A stretch of 64,000 nt of DNA from Streptomyces fagopyri (GCF_009498275.1 NZ_CP045643.1:8742001-8806000), one strand, 5' to 3'. Positions 52,646 through 62,093 are shown, numbered from the stretch's first letter. Notes: generated from the sequence alone by a model not told the origin. Translations and numbers: made by a program.

Positions 52646-52992
52646 GCCCTTCAGCCAACCACCTGTGTAACCGGGTGGTGGTGTGTAAGAGGTGGCATCA
52701 TCGGCAAGACGCCAACCCCTGACACCAGCGTGACGAGGAACGCCGCGCGCGGGAAGAACAGGAAGCCCCTGGGCGAGGGGGAGATGCAGGGCGGGGCCGG
52801 GGTGCGGTGTCGTAGTGCGTCAGCGATCGCTGTGTCACAACCAGGTCATCGCACTGAGCACCGCCCAACGGTGTGCGGCGGCCCACGCGGCCACCGCGCG
52901 CCGCCCGCGCATGAGCGGTCGGACGCGGCGGAACGGGAACCGTCCGCGATCGTGGCGCCGGGGGAGCGGCCTCGCCGTCATGAGAGGGGGCG

Positions 52993-53020
52993 GCTGCGGG
53001 CTGCGGGCTGCGGGCTGCGG
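52993..53020. repeat. tandem heptanucleotide repeat, four copies
   Basis: GCTGCGG is repeated four times without interruption. The surrounding 52646-53099 interval holds no recognisable gene. Confidence 0.8.
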
Positions 53021-53099
53021 GAGGGTGTGGACGTGTGGCGCGGGGGCTGTCATGATCACGCGGTCGTCCGGCGTGGATCGGGCGCGCGGGGGAGGAACC

Positions 53100-53399
53100 G
53101 TGCTCGTCGCTGTCTCGATACTTTGTGCCCTGTTCGGGTTGCTCGTCGCCGCGGCCGGCGTCGCTGGGATCGCTCGTGGCTGGGTGCCTGCCAGGGACCG
53201 GCTTGCGGTCCGGCGCCCTCGCCTCTACGGCAGTGGGCTGTTGGTGGCCGCCCTCGGCCTGGGGTTGATGGCGGCCGACAGGGTGGTGTTCACCGACTCC
53301 GGAACCGTGGCGATCGTGACCATGCTGCTCGCTTCCCTGGTGCTCCAGGCGAGTCGCCGTCCTGCGGGTGGCGACGGTCCAGCCGGTGGCGAGTCCTAG
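53100..53399 (+). CDS. small membrane protein
   Basis: From GTG 53100 (GGAGGA immediately upstream) a 99-residue protein with three hydrophobic helices is read: LVAVSILCALFGLLVAAAGVAGIARGW, LYGSGLLVAALGLGLMAADRVVF and TVAIVTMLLASLVLQASRR. No family was recognised. It may be an integral membrane accessory protein. Confidence 0.55.
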   Translation: MLVAVSILCALFGLLVAAAGVAGIARGWVPARDRLAVRRPRLYGSGLLVAALGLGLMAADRVVFTDSGTVAIVTMLLASLVLQASRRPAGGDGPAGGES

Positions 53400-53703
53400 C
53401 CGGGGGCAGCGCTTGGAGCGCAGGTGGCGCGACAACTGGCGTGTGAGGCAGGAAAACAGCCGATGGCGGGGAAGCCATCTGACGTGCCCCTGTTCGTGCG
53501 GATATGGTGTTCGCGCAGGTCACCATGCTTGTCAGAAGTCGGTGGAGGATCTGGCATCCCCCTCTGCACTCTCGTACCCCGCCCCCAGGATGGAAAAAGG
53601 GAGAGGGGCGGGTACAAGCGCACCGCCGGGGGACCGGTCCCGGGTGCTCTGTCCGCGCGTCGGTGGCTGCCCCCGCGCCCGTGGCAGTCCGGACGTCTGC
53701 GCA

Positions 53704-53870
53704 ATGGCGCGCACCGATGCCGCTTTGACCTCCGGAAACCCGGGCCAGGCGTTCGCGTCGGCCCTGGTCGAGCGGCTCGCGGCGACTTCGAAGCAGACGA
53801 TCCTCGAATACCAGCAGTGCTTCGATCAGCTCCACGGGGGGATCTACCGCTGGGACGTGTGGGCTGCCGG
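53704..53870 (+). pseudogene. DUF4240 protein fragment
   Basis: The frame contains QAFASALVERLAATSKQTILEYQQCFDQLHGGIYRWDVWAA, the core of DUF4240 proteins, then loses similarity at ~53870. The usual start and the C-terminal half are missing. It is a truncated copy. Confidence 0.55.
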
Positions 53871-53876
53871 CAGAAC

Positions 53877-53907
53877 GAGACCCCAGACCTCTTCGGCCCG
53901 GGGTCTC
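53877..53907. terminator. 8-bp perfect hairpin between converging fragments
   Basis: GAGACCCC (53877-53884) and GGGGTCTC (53900-53907) enclose a 15-nt loop. It sits between the DUF4240 fragment and the converging gene at 53961 and would suit a bidirectional terminator. Confidence 0.5.
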
Positions 53908-53960
53908 TCTGCGCTCTGTGGGGATCTCCGGTCGGTTCAACGATCCGTCGGCCAGGAGCG

Positions 53961-54224
53961 TCACGCCCACTGGACACCGGGTTCCCGCAGAACATGGAAA
54001 TGCTCCTCGCGGAACCGGGCTGTCTCGATCCGGCAGTTGAGGCCGTCGCCGTCGCAGGTCTCCACCGAGGTCTCGACGTTGCCCCAGGGCCCGTGGGCGC
54101 TGACGGGGAAGTCGAGTGTTGGTTCGTCTTCGTACCGTCGGGCCGGTGCCGAGAGCAATAGGCGTGCGGTTGCGGAGCCTCCCACCTGAACCATCGGGCG
54201 GCCGGAATCGTCGAAGTCGATCAC
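53961..54224 (-). CDS. hypothetical protein, possibly truncated
   Basis: The frame encodes 87 residues: MIDFDDSGRPMVQVGGSATARLLLSAPARRYEDEPTLDFPVSAHGPWGNVETSVETCDGDGL...FREEHFHVLREPG. Composition is that of a real beta-rich soluble protein. It ends near the hairpin at 53877, and its partner gene on the other side is truncated, so its own end may also be lost. No domain was recognised. Confidence 0.45.
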   Translation of the reverse strand: MIDFDDSGRPMVQVGGSATARLLLSAPARRYEDEPTLDFPVSAHGPWGNVETSVETCDGDGLNCRIETARFREEHFHVLREPGVQWA

Positions 54225-54329
54225 TCGATCACTCGATCAGGTTAGAAGACCGGGCTGGGCCGCGCTCGCCCTCTCGGACAGGCCGACATCGGCCGTAGCC
54301 ACTTTGAGGGATGATCGCCAGGCAGGACT

Positions 54330-54596
54330 GTGGATCTTGAGCGCGAGCTCGTTCCTGACGGGCTGCGGAAGCTTGCGACGGCGCTGATACCACCGTGCAA
54401 GCCGCGTGGCAGGGCGGTGGAGCGCCTCCGGTGGCGGACCGGAAAGTGTTCTGCTGCGATGGTGTATGCCCTGACCACGTCGTTGTGCTGGGCGTCGCTG
54501 CCGTCCTGCTTCGGAGTGGGCCCGGCCACTGCGCACCGCCGATTTGCTGCCTGGACAAGAGCCGGCTTGTGGCGGCGCCTCCACAAGGCTCTCGCA
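54330..54596 (+). pseudogene. IS5-family transposase N-terminal fragment ending at the CRISPR array
   Basis: The frame reads LERELVPDGLRKLATALIPPCKPRG, then MVYALTTSLCWASLPSCFGVGPATAHRRFAAWTRAGLWRRLHKAL. This is the N-terminal DUF4096-type region of IS5 transposases. It stops 10 bp before the first repeat of the second CRISPR array. Confidence 0.7.
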
Positions 54597-54606
54597 TCAA
54601 GGGGCT

Positions 54607-54696
54607 GGGACCATCCCCGCGCGTGCGGGGAGCAGGTCCCCAGGGCTTCCACGGCCACCCTGGGGGCGGGGCATCCCCGCGTGCGCCGGGCCCCTG
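54607..54696. CRISPR. two-repeat CRISPR mini-array, second repeat degenerate
   Basis: The first repeat (54607-54635) matches the consensus of the 25367 array almost perfectly. A 32-bp spacer (54636-54667) follows, then a decayed repeat (54668-54696, starting GGGGCATCCCCG and ending in CCCCTG). Repeat and spacer lengths equal those of the first array 29 kb away. There are no cas genes here either. The degenerate repeat runs into the promoter of the SDR gene. Confidence 0.75.
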
Positions 54697-54721
54697 TCAC
54701 AAACACCGTCACTGCCTGGTC
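54695..54721 (+). promoter_or_regulatory. probable ECF41-type promoter of the SDR gene
   Basis: TGTCACA (54695-54701) is followed 16 bp later by GGTC (54718-54721). ECF41 promoters are described as TGTCACA-N16-CGTC, so only one base differs. It lies 40 bp before the SDR start, and an ECF41 sigma gene follows that gene. Confidence 0.65.
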
Positions 54722-54760
54722 TTTGCCAGTACGCAGAGAACTTCCCGAAAGGATTTCCTC

Positions 54761-55507
54761 ATGAAGGCCGTAGTCATCGGCGGAACTGGGCTCATCGGCT
54801 CGAAGGTCGTCCGCAAGCTCAACGACCACGGGCACGACGCCGTCCCGGCCTCGCCCAACACGGGCGTCAACACACTTACGGGGGAGGGCCTTGCCGAGGT
54901 GCTCCAGGGCGCGCAGGTCGTGATCGACGTCAGCAACTCGCCCTCGTTCGAGGACGAAGCCGTGATGCACTTCTTCCGCACCTCCACCACCAACCTCCTT
55001 CAGGCGGCCGAGGAGGCTGGTGTCACCCACTACGTCGCGCTCTCCATCGTCGGCACCGACCGGCTCCCGCAAAACGGCTACTTCCGCGCCAAGCTGGCCC
55101 AGGAGGAGCTGATCAAAGCGTCGGGCCTTGCGTACTCCGTCGTGCACGCCACGCAGTTCTTCGAGTTCATGAACGGGATCGCCGACTCGGCGACCGAGGG
55201 TGAAACGGTGCGCATCGCTCCCGTCAAGTTCCAGCCCATCCACTCCGACGACGTGGCCACCGCCGTCGCCCGCACGGCGGCCGGCGCCCCGCTCCACGGG
55301 ACGGTGGAGATCGCCGGCCCAGACACCTTCCGGTTCGACGAGCTGGTCCGCGACGTACTCACCGCCCAGAACGACCCCCGCACGGTCGTCGCGGACCCGC
55401 ACGCGCCGTACTTCGGGTCCGAACTGCAGGAGGACTCCCTTGTGCCCGGTTCCGGCGCGCAGCTCGCCGAGACCCGGTTCGTCGAGTGGTTCGCACAGCA
55501 GAAGTGA
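54761..55507 (+). CDS. NmrA-like SDR family NAD(P)-binding oxidoreductase
   Basis: The 248-residue atypical short-chain dehydrogenase starts MKAVVIGGTGLIGSKVVRKLNDHGHDAV, an NAD(P)-binding GGTGxIG motif. It continues with VVIDVSNSPSFED, THYVALSIVGTDRLPQNGYFRAKLAQEELI and VEIAGPDTFRFDELV. The Tyr/Lys pair of classical SDRs is partly kept (NGYFRAK). GAAAGGA precedes ATG 54761. Oxidoreductase/epimerase genes of this kind are the usual targets of ECF41 sigma factors, and one is encoded downstream. Confidence 0.92.
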   Translation: MKAVVIGGTGLIGSKVVRKLNDHGHDAVPASPNTGVNTLTGEGLAEVLQGAQVVIDVSNSPSFEDEAVMHFFRTSTTNLLQAAEEAGVTHYVALSIVGTDRLPQNGYFRAKLAQEELIKASGLAYSVVHATQFFEFMNGIADSATEGETVRIAPVKFQPIHSDDVATAVARTAAGAPLHGTVEIAGPDTFRFDELVRDVLTAQNDPRTVVADPHAPYFGSELQEDSLVPGSGAQLAETRFVEWFAQQK

Positions 55508-55520
55508 CGTCCGCGGATGG

Positions 55521-55540
55521 CCCCTGCCGGAGCGCAGGGG
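55521..55540 (+). terminator. terminator of the SDR gene
   Basis: CCCCTGC and GCAGGGG form a perfect 7-bp stem with a 6-nt loop, 14 bp behind the SDR stop. Confidence 0.7.
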
Positions 55541-56383
55541 TCACCGGCATGCGGGCCGCGGTTTCACCCCGCCGTACGCGTACGTCTGCACCGGCTGGCC
55601 CAGGCGGCTTCCCAGCCGCGCCCACGGTACGGCGGAGCCGCGCTTGGCTTGCCCAGCCGGGGCACCTCGGGGAATGAGGGATTCCGGCAGCGGTCCGCAG
55701 GACGTACTGAGCCGGGTCTACCGTGTCACCCCATCGAGACCGTCATCGGTTTCTCCGTCCGGCGCGCGATGATCGCGCAGGTGCGGGGAGGTTCACCGGC
55801 TTTGAGGTGCTCCTCGTACCCGACGGGCGCCGTACCACCCGGTCGAGGGCCTGCATGAGCGATCGGACCGGCTGTCTGAGCACGAGCATGCGTGGTCGGG
55901 ACGCGCACCTCACCGGTCCGGACGAGCTCGACTCCGCGACGTTCCCCGGACCGGGCCAAGCTGCTCCCCGACGTCCTCGTGCTGCCGCCCAAGCCGACGG
56001 ACGCCCCCGACCGCGATCGCCGCTGTGCGCCGTATTTCACGGCGACTCCTGGCCGCCGACCATGGTCGTCTCTCTGCGCTCCCTGGGGACGGTTACCGAG
56101 CTTGTACTGCGCGAGGGCCGCGACGCCCAGCTCGAACTCGGGCGTCCGCTGTGGACGGGTTCGCTGGTGCTTACGACTCAATGGTTCGCGACTGCTAATG
56201 TATCTCGCTGTCGGACATCAGCGGGCCGCTTCGAGCGTGTCAGTCCATGAAGTGCGGACTGCACGGAACCGCGCGCGGACACCTGCGAAGCAGTCGGTTG
56301 CGAGGAACGGAACTCCCACGCATCACCGCGCGCATCCCACTGTGGCGGCTTATATCCTGGTGATCCGGAGCTGGAGGCCACTT
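55541..56383. other. gene-poor stretch with a helicase-associated remnant
   Basis: No intact gene was found. On the minus strand at 56092-56154, TPEFELGVAALAQYKLGN matches the helicase-associated module seen intact at 4237-4659 (FDRGVAALAQYKAHTG), so a second, dead copy once lay here. Confidence 0.4.
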
Positions 56384-57280
56384 ATGTGCGCCGGTGATGA
56401 CGCAAACTCCCTCGAGCAGGCGGCGAGGGAATTCATGGGAGCACGTTCCCGACTCTTCGGTATCGCGTACCGCGTGCTCGGCAGCGCCGCCGAGGCCGAG
56501 GACATCGTCCAGGAAGCCTGGCTGCGGTGGCAGACCACCGACCGCACCGATATCCGGGAGCCCACGGCGTTCCTGGCCACGGTCACGACTCGTCTGGCTA
56601 TCAGCTGTGCCCAGTCCGCCCGGATGCGGCGCGAGTCGTACATCGGACCGTGGCTTCCGGAGCCGGTCGACACCACCTCGGATCCGCAGCTGGGTGCGGA
56701 GCGCGCGGAGGTGCTCGACATGGCACTGCTCTTCCTTCTGGAGAAGCTGAACCCTGTGGAGCGGGCCGCTTACGTTCTGAGGGAGGCCTTCAACTATCCG
56801 TACCAACAGATCGCCGACATCCTGGAGACGAGCGACGGCAATACGCGCCAGTTGGTGAGCCGCGCCCGGAAGCATCTGGCGGCAGAACGCAGGGAGCCGG
56901 TCAGTTCCACCGCTCACCAGCGCCTGCTCAAGGCGTTCATCACCGCGGCGCAGAATGGCGATCTGCCGGCGCTGGAGGAGGTTCTCGCGGCGGACGTGGT
57001 CAGTTACGCCGACGGGAACGGGACGCGCGGGGCGTCCAGGATTCCGGTTGTCGGGCGTCCGCACGTTGCCAAGACCTTCGTCGCGTACGCCCCGCGGTTC
57101 TGGCCCGGGACGGACATCCGGTGGGTCGAGGCCAACGGCAGGCCGGCCGCCCTCGTCTCAGCTCATGGAGAACCGGTGGCTCTGGTCACCGCCGATGTGT
57201 CGGAGCGGGGCATCGAACGCGTCATGTGGGTGGTGAGCCCGGCCAAGCTGGCTCCCTACGTAGCTTCGCTGCGCGACTGA
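56384..57280 (+). CDS. ECF41-family RNA polymerase sigma factor with SnoaL-like C-terminal domain
   Basis: This protein of about 298 residues has sigma region 2 (FMGARSRLFGIAYRVLGSAAEAEDIVQEAWLRW) and region 4 (LNPVERAAYVLREAFNYPYQQIADILETSDGNTRQLVSRARKHL). A C-terminal NTF2/SnoaL-like extension follows (LLKAFITAAQNGDLPALEEVLAADVVSYADGNG), with the DGNG stretch and the WLPEPV linker between regions 2 and 4 that mark ECF41 factors. The extension replaces an anti-sigma factor and tunes activity. ATG 56384 follows TGGAGG. It most likely transcribes the SDR gene upstream. Confidence 0.92.
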   Translation: MCAGDDANSLEQAAREFMGARSRLFGIAYRVLGSAAEAEDIVQEAWLRWQTTDRTDIREPTAFLATVTTRLAISCAQSARMRRESYIGPWLPEPVDTTSDPQLGAERAEVLDMALLFLLEKLNPVERAAYVLREAFNYPYQQIADILETSDGNTRQLVSRARKHLAAERREPVSSTAHQRLLKAFITAAQNGDLPALEEVLAADVVSYADGNGTRGASRIPVVGRPHVAKTFVAYAPRFWPGTDIRWVEANGRPAALVSAHGEPVALVTADVSERGIERVMWVVSPAKLAPYVASLRD

Positions 57281-58836
57281 GCCCGGAGCGGCACCCTCGC
57301 GCAGCAGCCGCCCGGGCCGACCAGGCACTGGTCGACCACGACCACGGGCCGCCCGCCACCGGGCGGCTGCTGCGCCTCATGCCCGGGGGCGCCGGCGCCA
57401 TCTCGGTCAGGCGGCGGGAGCGCAGTACCACCCGCTCCGGGTCGACGCAGACCATGGCACGGAGCTGTCCCGTTCCGGTTGGCCCGCCCATGCCGGCCGT
57501 GGAGTCGGGCGTGCTCAGCTTCGGCTCGGGCGGCGTCCAGGTCATCCTGAATCTCTCTCATCCGGCGGTGCGCGGCGTTTCGCCACCGCGAGAGGGGGAG
57601 GGCCTGTGGGGTGTGGCCTCATCACAGCCCACACCGTTGGGGCGCTCTGCCTGTCTGCAAGCTCCCTGGGCTCCACCCGCGGATTGCTTGGGGCTCGGGC
57701 GCAGCCCTAGCAGTCGGTCCGGACGTTTCAGGACATCCGGCCGCCGGAACCACCAACCCGACGAACCTATGTGATCACAGTTCTAGCGAGGGTCTACAGG
57801 GAGAGGCGTGCCAGTACGTTCGCAGTGACTGGGCTTCGCCGCATACGGGGACGGCTGAGTCGACCTGAGGCTGCGGAGGGCAGGTCTTGTTCCGCCCAGA
57901 CGCCTTTCCCTCCGATACCAAGTGGTGCCACCTGCGTGACAGTTGAGCGACCAGGTCGAGGCATCGTCCGTCCCCACCTCCATCAAGGTGAACGTTCGTT
58001 TTCCTTACGGGATTGCCGGAGCACGGAATCCTTTGATGTGGATGCTGTGGTCCGTGGCACCGGTCAGGGGCCTGGTTCTCTCCGGCTCCGACCGGCGGGC
58101 ACGCCGCGCACTGTCACAACAGCCGCGTGAGTCTGGTCTTAGGTACAGGTACGCCGCGGGCGGTGTCACCGCCACCCACACTCACGTCGCGGCAGTGGGG
58201 CCAGCACCCCGAAGGAAAGAGACCAAGGTGAAAGCTGCTGTTCCAAGGCCCCACCGCTCGGGTTGGCTCCAGCACCATCTCCAGACACAGGCGCCGGTTC
58301 GTGAGTGCGATGACGTTCACCCGGAGCACCGACTGGTATGCGGCTCGCGCACATCACGGCCGCGACAATTGTTGTGGACTGCAACATCAGCAGGTGCCTT
58401 AGACCCCGTGGCCGGGCCGGCCCGGCGCAGGTGAACAGCGATGGTCTGCAGGTCCCGCCGACGCTCCCCACGGACACCGACAGACGACATCACTACCTTA
58501 CTCCCACCCGCCCCGCAGCACCGTAATGCTGTTCGGCGTCGGCCGCCATTCTCGAAAGAGTTCGCCTGGAACGAGCCTCCCGCGTAACAGCTGGTCGCAC
58601 GCAGGTTGACGACCCGGACTGGCGCTTCGCCGGCGCGATGCCCGAGAGGACGCTGGTTCCGGGCCTCGGCGTCGAACAGAGTCACGAGTCCTGCGGCCAG
58701 TAGGTCGAACAGAACACCAGGGCGCCGCGGGCGATGCCCGCCGACCCCCTGCATTCACCCCCGGTGCCGTGGAGAACTCAGCGGCCGCCAAGCCCTCTCC
58801 CACCTTCTCCACCTCTGCCGTAACAAGAAAGCTGCC
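57281..58836. other. 1.5-kb gene-poor stretch
   Basis: Several open frames overlap on both strands, none with a recognisable domain or ribosome site. A minus-strand frame near 57561 (MREIQDDLDAARAEAEHARLHG) is the best candidate for a small coiled-coil gene but falls apart after ~30 residues. A 24-bp-like match to 49631-49654 lies at 57611-57636. Confidence 0.4.
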
Positions 58837-61524
58837 ATGAGCGTTCCTGCCTTTCCCGCCGATTCCTCCACGATCAGTGAGCTCGACCAACTACCCGACC
58901 GTGACACCGAGGAGACCGCCGAGTGGCTCGCGTCGCTCGACGCGGTCGTAAGGAACGCGGGCCCGGAGCGAGCCGTGTACCTGATGCGACGCGTGCACGA
59001 GTACGCGACCAGGTCCGGGATGTCGCTGCCCGGACTGTTGTCCTCCGACTACATCAATACCGTCCCGGCTGCGGCACAGACAGACTTCCCCGGCGACCTC
59101 GCCATGGAGTCCAGGATCACCGCACTCAACCGGTGGAACGCCGCAGCGATGGTCACCCACGGCTCCCTGCTCGGACTGGGTGGCCACATCTCCACCTACG
59201 CCTCCGCGGCCTGGCTCTACGAGATCGGGTTCAACCACTTCTTCAAAGGCAAGGACGCCGACGGATCGGGCGACCAGCTCTATCTGCAGGGCCATGCCTC
59301 ACCGGGCATCTACGCCCGGGCATTTCTCGAAGGGCGCCTGAATGAGGGCCAACTGGACTCCTTCCGCCGGGAGGCCGACGGCAACGGGCTTCCCTCCTAT
59401 CCCCATCCCCGACGCCTGCCGTGGCTGTGGGAGTTCCCGACCGTATCCATGGGCCTGGGCCCCCTCGGCGCGATCTACCAGGCCCGGTTCAACCGCTACC
59501 TCCACGCCAGGGGAATCAAGGACACCTCAGGGTCACGAGTGTGGGCCTTCCTCGGGGACGGGGAGACGGATGAACCCGAGTCGATGGCCGCCCTGACGCT
59601 GGCGGCCCGAGAAAGGCTGGACAACCTCACCTTCGTGATCAACTGCAACCTGCAACGCCTGGACGGACCTGTCAGGTCCAACTCCAAAATCGTCCAGGAG
59701 CTCGAAACTCGGTTCCGAGGCGCGGGCTGGCACGTGGTGAAGTCCCTGTGGGGCGAGGCATGGGACCCGGTGCTCCTGCACGACAACACCGGCGCCCTCG
59801 TACACCGCCTGGGCGAGATCCCCGACGCGCAGATGCAGACCTACGCCACACGCGACGCCGCCTATATCCGCAAGCACTTCTTCACCGGCGACGCTCTCTC
59901 CGGAATTGCCGCCAAGCTGAGCGACGCGCAGCTGGTAGAGATGTTCACGACTTCGCGCGGCGGCCACGAGCCCCTCAAAGTCCAAGCAGCGTACCGGGCC
60001 GCGGTGGACCATCGAGACGCACCGACCGTCGTCCTCGCGCAGACGGTCAAGGGACACACACTGGGGTCGGCATTCGAATCACGCAACGCCAACCATCAGA
60101 TGAAGAAACTGACGATGGAGCAGTTCCGCCAGATGCGCGACCTGTTGGACCTTCCCATCCCCGACAGCGCGCTCAGCGGCGACCTTGTGCCGTACTGGCA
60201 CCCCGGTGAAAACTCACCGGAGGTGCGCTACCTGCAGGAGCGACGTGCCGCCCTGGGCGGCCCCGCCCCCGCCCGCAGGGTGGTCGCGAAGCCGCTGCAG
60301 CAACCACCGGTGCGGCCCTTCGAGGTGCTGGAGAGGGGCTTCGGCAACCAAGAGGTGGCCACGACCATGGCACTGGTACGCCTGGTCAAAGAGTTGATGC
60401 GTGGTAAGGAGACGGGCGCACGCTGGGTCCCGATCATCCCGGACGAGGCCCGCACCTTCGGCATGGAGTCACTGTTTCCCACGGCAGGGATCTATGCGCC
60501 GGACGGTCAGACCTACGACCCGGTCGACGCCGGCCAACTGCTGTACTACAAAGAGGCCCGAAATGGTCAGCTGATCGACGAGGGCATCACCGAGGCCGGT
60601 TCCGTGGCCGAGTTCACCGCTGCGGCGACCGCGTACGCCACACACGGCGAACCGATGATCCCGTTCTACATCTTCTACGCCATGTTCGGTTTCCAGCGCA
60701 CAGGCGACCAGTTCTGGGCACTCGCCGACCAGATGGGTCGCGGATTCGCCGTCGGAGCGACGGCCGGCCGAACGACGATGACTGGTGAGGGACTGCAGCA
60801 CGCCGACGGGCACTCACTCCTGCTGGCCTCAACCAATCCGGCAGTGATCAGCTACGACCCGGCGTTCGCCTACGAGATCGCGGTGATCGTCCGGGACGGG
60901 CTACGCCGGATGTACGGCCCGCAGCCCGAGGACGTCTTCTACTACCTGACCGTGTACAACGAGCCGAAGTTGCAGCCGGCCATGCCCCCCGGCCCCTCAG
61001 TCGAAGAAGGGATTGTGCGGGGCATCTACCGGTTCCGGCAGGCGCAACCCCTCGACGCCCGGCGGCGGATCCAACTTCTCGCCTCCGGCACGGCCATCCA
61101 CTGGGCAATGGAGGCCCAGGAACTACTTCGGACTCAGTGGAACGTACACGCCGACATCTGGTCGGTGACGTCCTGGACGGAACTGCGCCGTGACGCGCTC
61201 GAAGCGGACCGGGCGCGCCTGCGCGGCGAGGCACGCATCCCGTTTGTGACCAGCGCGCTGTCTGACGCGCGGGGGCCGGTGCTAGCGGTCAGTGACTGGA
61301 TGCGGCAGGTGCCCGACCAGATCAGCCAGTGGGTCGAGCAGGACTACTCGTCCCTGGGTACAGACGGCTTCGGCCTGTCGGACACCCGGGACGCCGTGCG
61401 TCGCCACTTCCGGGTCGACGCGGAATCGATCGTGGTGGCGGCCCTGGACCAGTTGGCGCGGAGCGGCGCTGTCCGACGGGAGACGGTCTCCAGCGCCCGC
61501 GAGCGCTACGGCTGGCAGGGATGA
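58837..61524 (+). CDS. aceE: pyruvate dehydrogenase E1 component, homodimeric type
   Basis: The 895-residue protein has the normal AceE length. Landmarks are NRWNAAAMVTHGSLLGLGGHISTYASAAWLYEIGFNHFF and GHASPGIYARAFLEGRLNEGQLDSFRRE. The thiamine-diphosphate site is GDGETDEPESMAAL...INCNLQRLDGPV (GDG to NCN). Later motifs include VPIIPDEARTFGMESLFPTAGIY, PFYIFYAMFGFQRTGD and GEGLQHADGHS. It decarboxylates pyruvate and acetylates a lipoyl carrier. No E2 or E3 gene is nearby, so it is probably an accessory paralogue serving elsewhere. ATG 58837 has only a weak ribosome site. Confidence 0.95.
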   Translation: MSVPAFPADSSTISELDQLPDRDTEETAEWLASLDAVVRNAGPERAVYLMRRVHEYATRSGMSLPGLLSSDYINTVPAAAQTDFPGDLAMESRITALNRWNAAAMVTHGSLLGLGGHISTYASAAWLYEIGFNHFFKGKDADGSGDQLYLQGHASPGIYARAFLEGRLNEGQLDSFRREADGNGLPSYPHPRRLPWLWEFPTVSMGLGPLGAIYQARFNRYLHARGIKDTSGSRVWAFLGDGETDEPESMAALTLAARERLDNLTFVINCNLQRLDGPVRSNSKIVQELETRFRGAGWHVVKSLWGEAWDPVLLHDNTGALVHRLGEIPDAQMQTYATRDAAYIRKHFFTGDALSGIAAKLSDAQLVEMFTTSRGGHEPLKVQAAYRAAVDHRDAPTVVLAQTVKGHTLGSAFESRNANHQMKKLTMEQFRQMRDLLDLPIPDSALSGDLVPYWHPGENSPEVRYLQERRAALGGPAPARRVVAKPLQQPPVRPFEVLERGFGNQEVATTMALVRLVKELMRGKETGARWVPIIPDEARTFGMESLFPTAGIYAPDGQTYDPVDAGQLLYYKEARNGQLIDEGITEAGSVAEFTAAATAYATHGEPMIPFYIFYAMFGFQRTGDQFWALADQMGRGFAVGATAGRTTMTGEGLQHADGHSLLLASTNPAVISYDPAFAYEIAVIVRDGLRRMYGPQPEDVFYYLTVYNEPKLQPAMPPGPSVEEGIVRGIYRFRQAQPLDARRRIQLLASGTAIHWAMEAQELLRTQWNVHADIWSVTSWTELRRDALEADRARLRGEARIPFVTSALSDARGPVLAVSDWMRQVPDQISQWVEQDYSSLGTDGFGLSDTRDAVRRHFRVDAESIVVAALDQLARSGAVRRETVSSARERYGWQG

Positions 61525-61707
61525 CCCCGTTCCCAATGCGAGCTGGCAGGGAAGGAAGGCCGACGCGGCACTCATGAGCGGAGGTCTTCCCATGTCCCGC
61601 GACGGCGAGTGGCTTCCGGGTCCGTTGTGGGTGAGGTGCGGCTGCTGCCCTGCAGGAGCGGTACGGCTCGGGCAGTCCGGGCGCCAGAGCACTCCTGGAG
61701 GCGGCGG

Positions 61708-62031
61708 TGGACGTCCGTCGCCTCTCACGGCGCCCAATATACGAGTCGGGTCTTCGCCGAAGTTTGTAGATCAGCAGGGGTGCGACAGAGCATGAGGGTG
61801 GTCGGGCCCAGCGCGGACAACGCCGCCGAATCGTTCAACGTCAGCTTCAAAAGGGAGACGTTGAAAGGCCGAAACGGTTGGTCGACTGAGCGCGAGGCCC
61901 GCCTCGACGCCTTCCTCCGGCTGACCCGATACAACACCCGACGCAGGCACTCCCGCCTCGGACAGCGATCACCGATGGCTTACGAGAACACCTTCCAGAC
62001 AACACCAACTACCCTGGCCCGAGCCGCATAG
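61708..62031 (+). pseudogene. IS3-family transposase (OrfB), C-terminal fragment
   Basis: The frame reads SHGAQYTSRVFAEVCRSAGVRQSMRVVGPSADNAAESFNVSFKRETLKG, then AFLRLTRYNTRRRHSRLGQRSPMAYE. This is the end of the rve integrase domain of IS3 transposases. The first Asp and the N terminus are absent. Confidence 0.75.
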
Positions 62032-62093
62032 ACGTGTTCAAGATCCGAGGTCAAGGCCCGTCCGCTGTGGCAGACAGGGGCCGGTGGGGGCTC

